Source: Blautia coccoides (GTDB lineage Bacteria > Bacillota > Clostridia > Lachnospirales > Lachnospiraceae). Taken from it: a DNA stretch of 64,000 nucleotides. Below, one piece after another: positions 63,910 through 64,000 of this stretch. Within the stretch, counting starts at the first letter, position 1; each line of letters begins with the position of its first letter. Under the pieces are notes generated by a model that was not told where the DNA came from, searched no databases, and worked only from the letters and a program-made list of their open reading frames with translations. The stretch lies in assembly GCF_034355335.1 (NCBI RefSeq), contig NZ_CP136422.1:4064501-4128500 (forward strand). The letters are read 5' to 3'. Position numbers and translations under genes: made by a program.

Positions 63910-64000
63910 GCAGCCGAAAAGAGTAGACGCTCTGTCTATGCAGCTGTTTAATACCTGTGAGGTAAGGAAATGTTACGCCGGTAATTTTATGGTCTCCCAT
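63910..64000. other. Window end downstream of the aldo/keto reductase
   Basis: No gene start or terminator is recognisable. The stretch at 63927-63946 (GACGCTCTGTCTATGCAGCT) is an imperfect copy of the end of the reductase gene (63888-63905). Confidence 0.4.

Noticed and set aside
1..64000. CRISPR arrays, tRNA or rRNA genes, prophage
   Set aside because: No regularly spaced repeats, no cloverleaf-like or ribosomal sequences, and no phage structural genes were seen by eye; the only tyrosine recombinase is a housekeeping XerD type.

Overview
The window looks like a chromosomal segment of a spore-forming, anaerobic Clostridia species, most likely a Lachnospiraceae member of the Blautia type. 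Support comes from the complete spoIIIA operon, spoIVB, spo0A, spoIIM, a SpoVB-type flippase and CotF-like coat genes, together with an oxygen-sensitive metabolic repertoire (radical SAM enzyme, 2-hydroxyacyl-CoA dehydratase family, Fe-S/flavin enoate reductase). The genus is an inference from gene content and style; no ribosomal RNA is present. Most genes lie on the minus strand.

Layout. 1-2.1 kb: a partial L,D-transpeptidase-type cell wall protein and an orphan PflX-like radical SAM protein. 2.2-5.5 kb: glycolytic genes gap-pgk-tpiA. 5.6-7.1 kb: PHP phosphatase and GNAT acetyltransferase. 7.4-10.8 kb: an Rrf2-regulated iron-sulfur/thiolation operon (rrf2-nifS-nifU-mnmA) with a promoter and a palindromic operator. 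10.8-13.3 kb: SpoVB-like flippase and DAHP synthase. 13.4-18.9 kb: xerD, spoIIM, rny, recX, and recA with a LexA box. 19.3-22.6 kb: two small CotF-like genes and a BceAB-type ABC transporter. 22.9-29.4 kb: membrane pyrophosphatase, a four-domain sulfur-transfer flavoenzyme, and a BceSR-type two-component system. 29.5-42.5 kb: glgA, then the conserved clostridial block spo0A-spoIVB-recN-argR-nadK-tlyA-dxs-ispA-xseB-xseA-nusB-asp23. 53.3-58.5 kb: spoIIIAA to spoIIIAH. 58.6-64 kb: a broken HD-hydrolase gene, a GH127/AraC pair, and a MerR/aldo-keto reductase pair.

The most interesting part is a tight seven-gene operon (42.9-50.5 kb) that sits between asp23 and spoIIIAH, which I would expect to be near neighbours. 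It has a consensus sigma-A promoter and encodes, in order: a CooC/AcsF-type ATPase with a Cys-X-Cys motif, two proteins of the 2-hydroxyacyl-CoA dehydratase / benzoyl-CoA reductase family, their ASKHA activator, a 57-residue membrane protein, a protein resembling only the central domain of acetyl-CoA synthase, and an FMN/Fe-S/FAD enoate reductase. This mixture of CODH/ACS-derived parts with a radical-type dehydratase/reductase system does not match any pathway I know. The operon is followed by a long near-perfect inverted repeat (36-bp arms), so the region may have been inserted.

Other notable features are two copies of a small two-hairpin intergenic repeat, a YgjP-like protein that has lost its zinc-binding motif, and several well-defined regulatory sites (LexA, MerR, Rrf2 and Bce-type).
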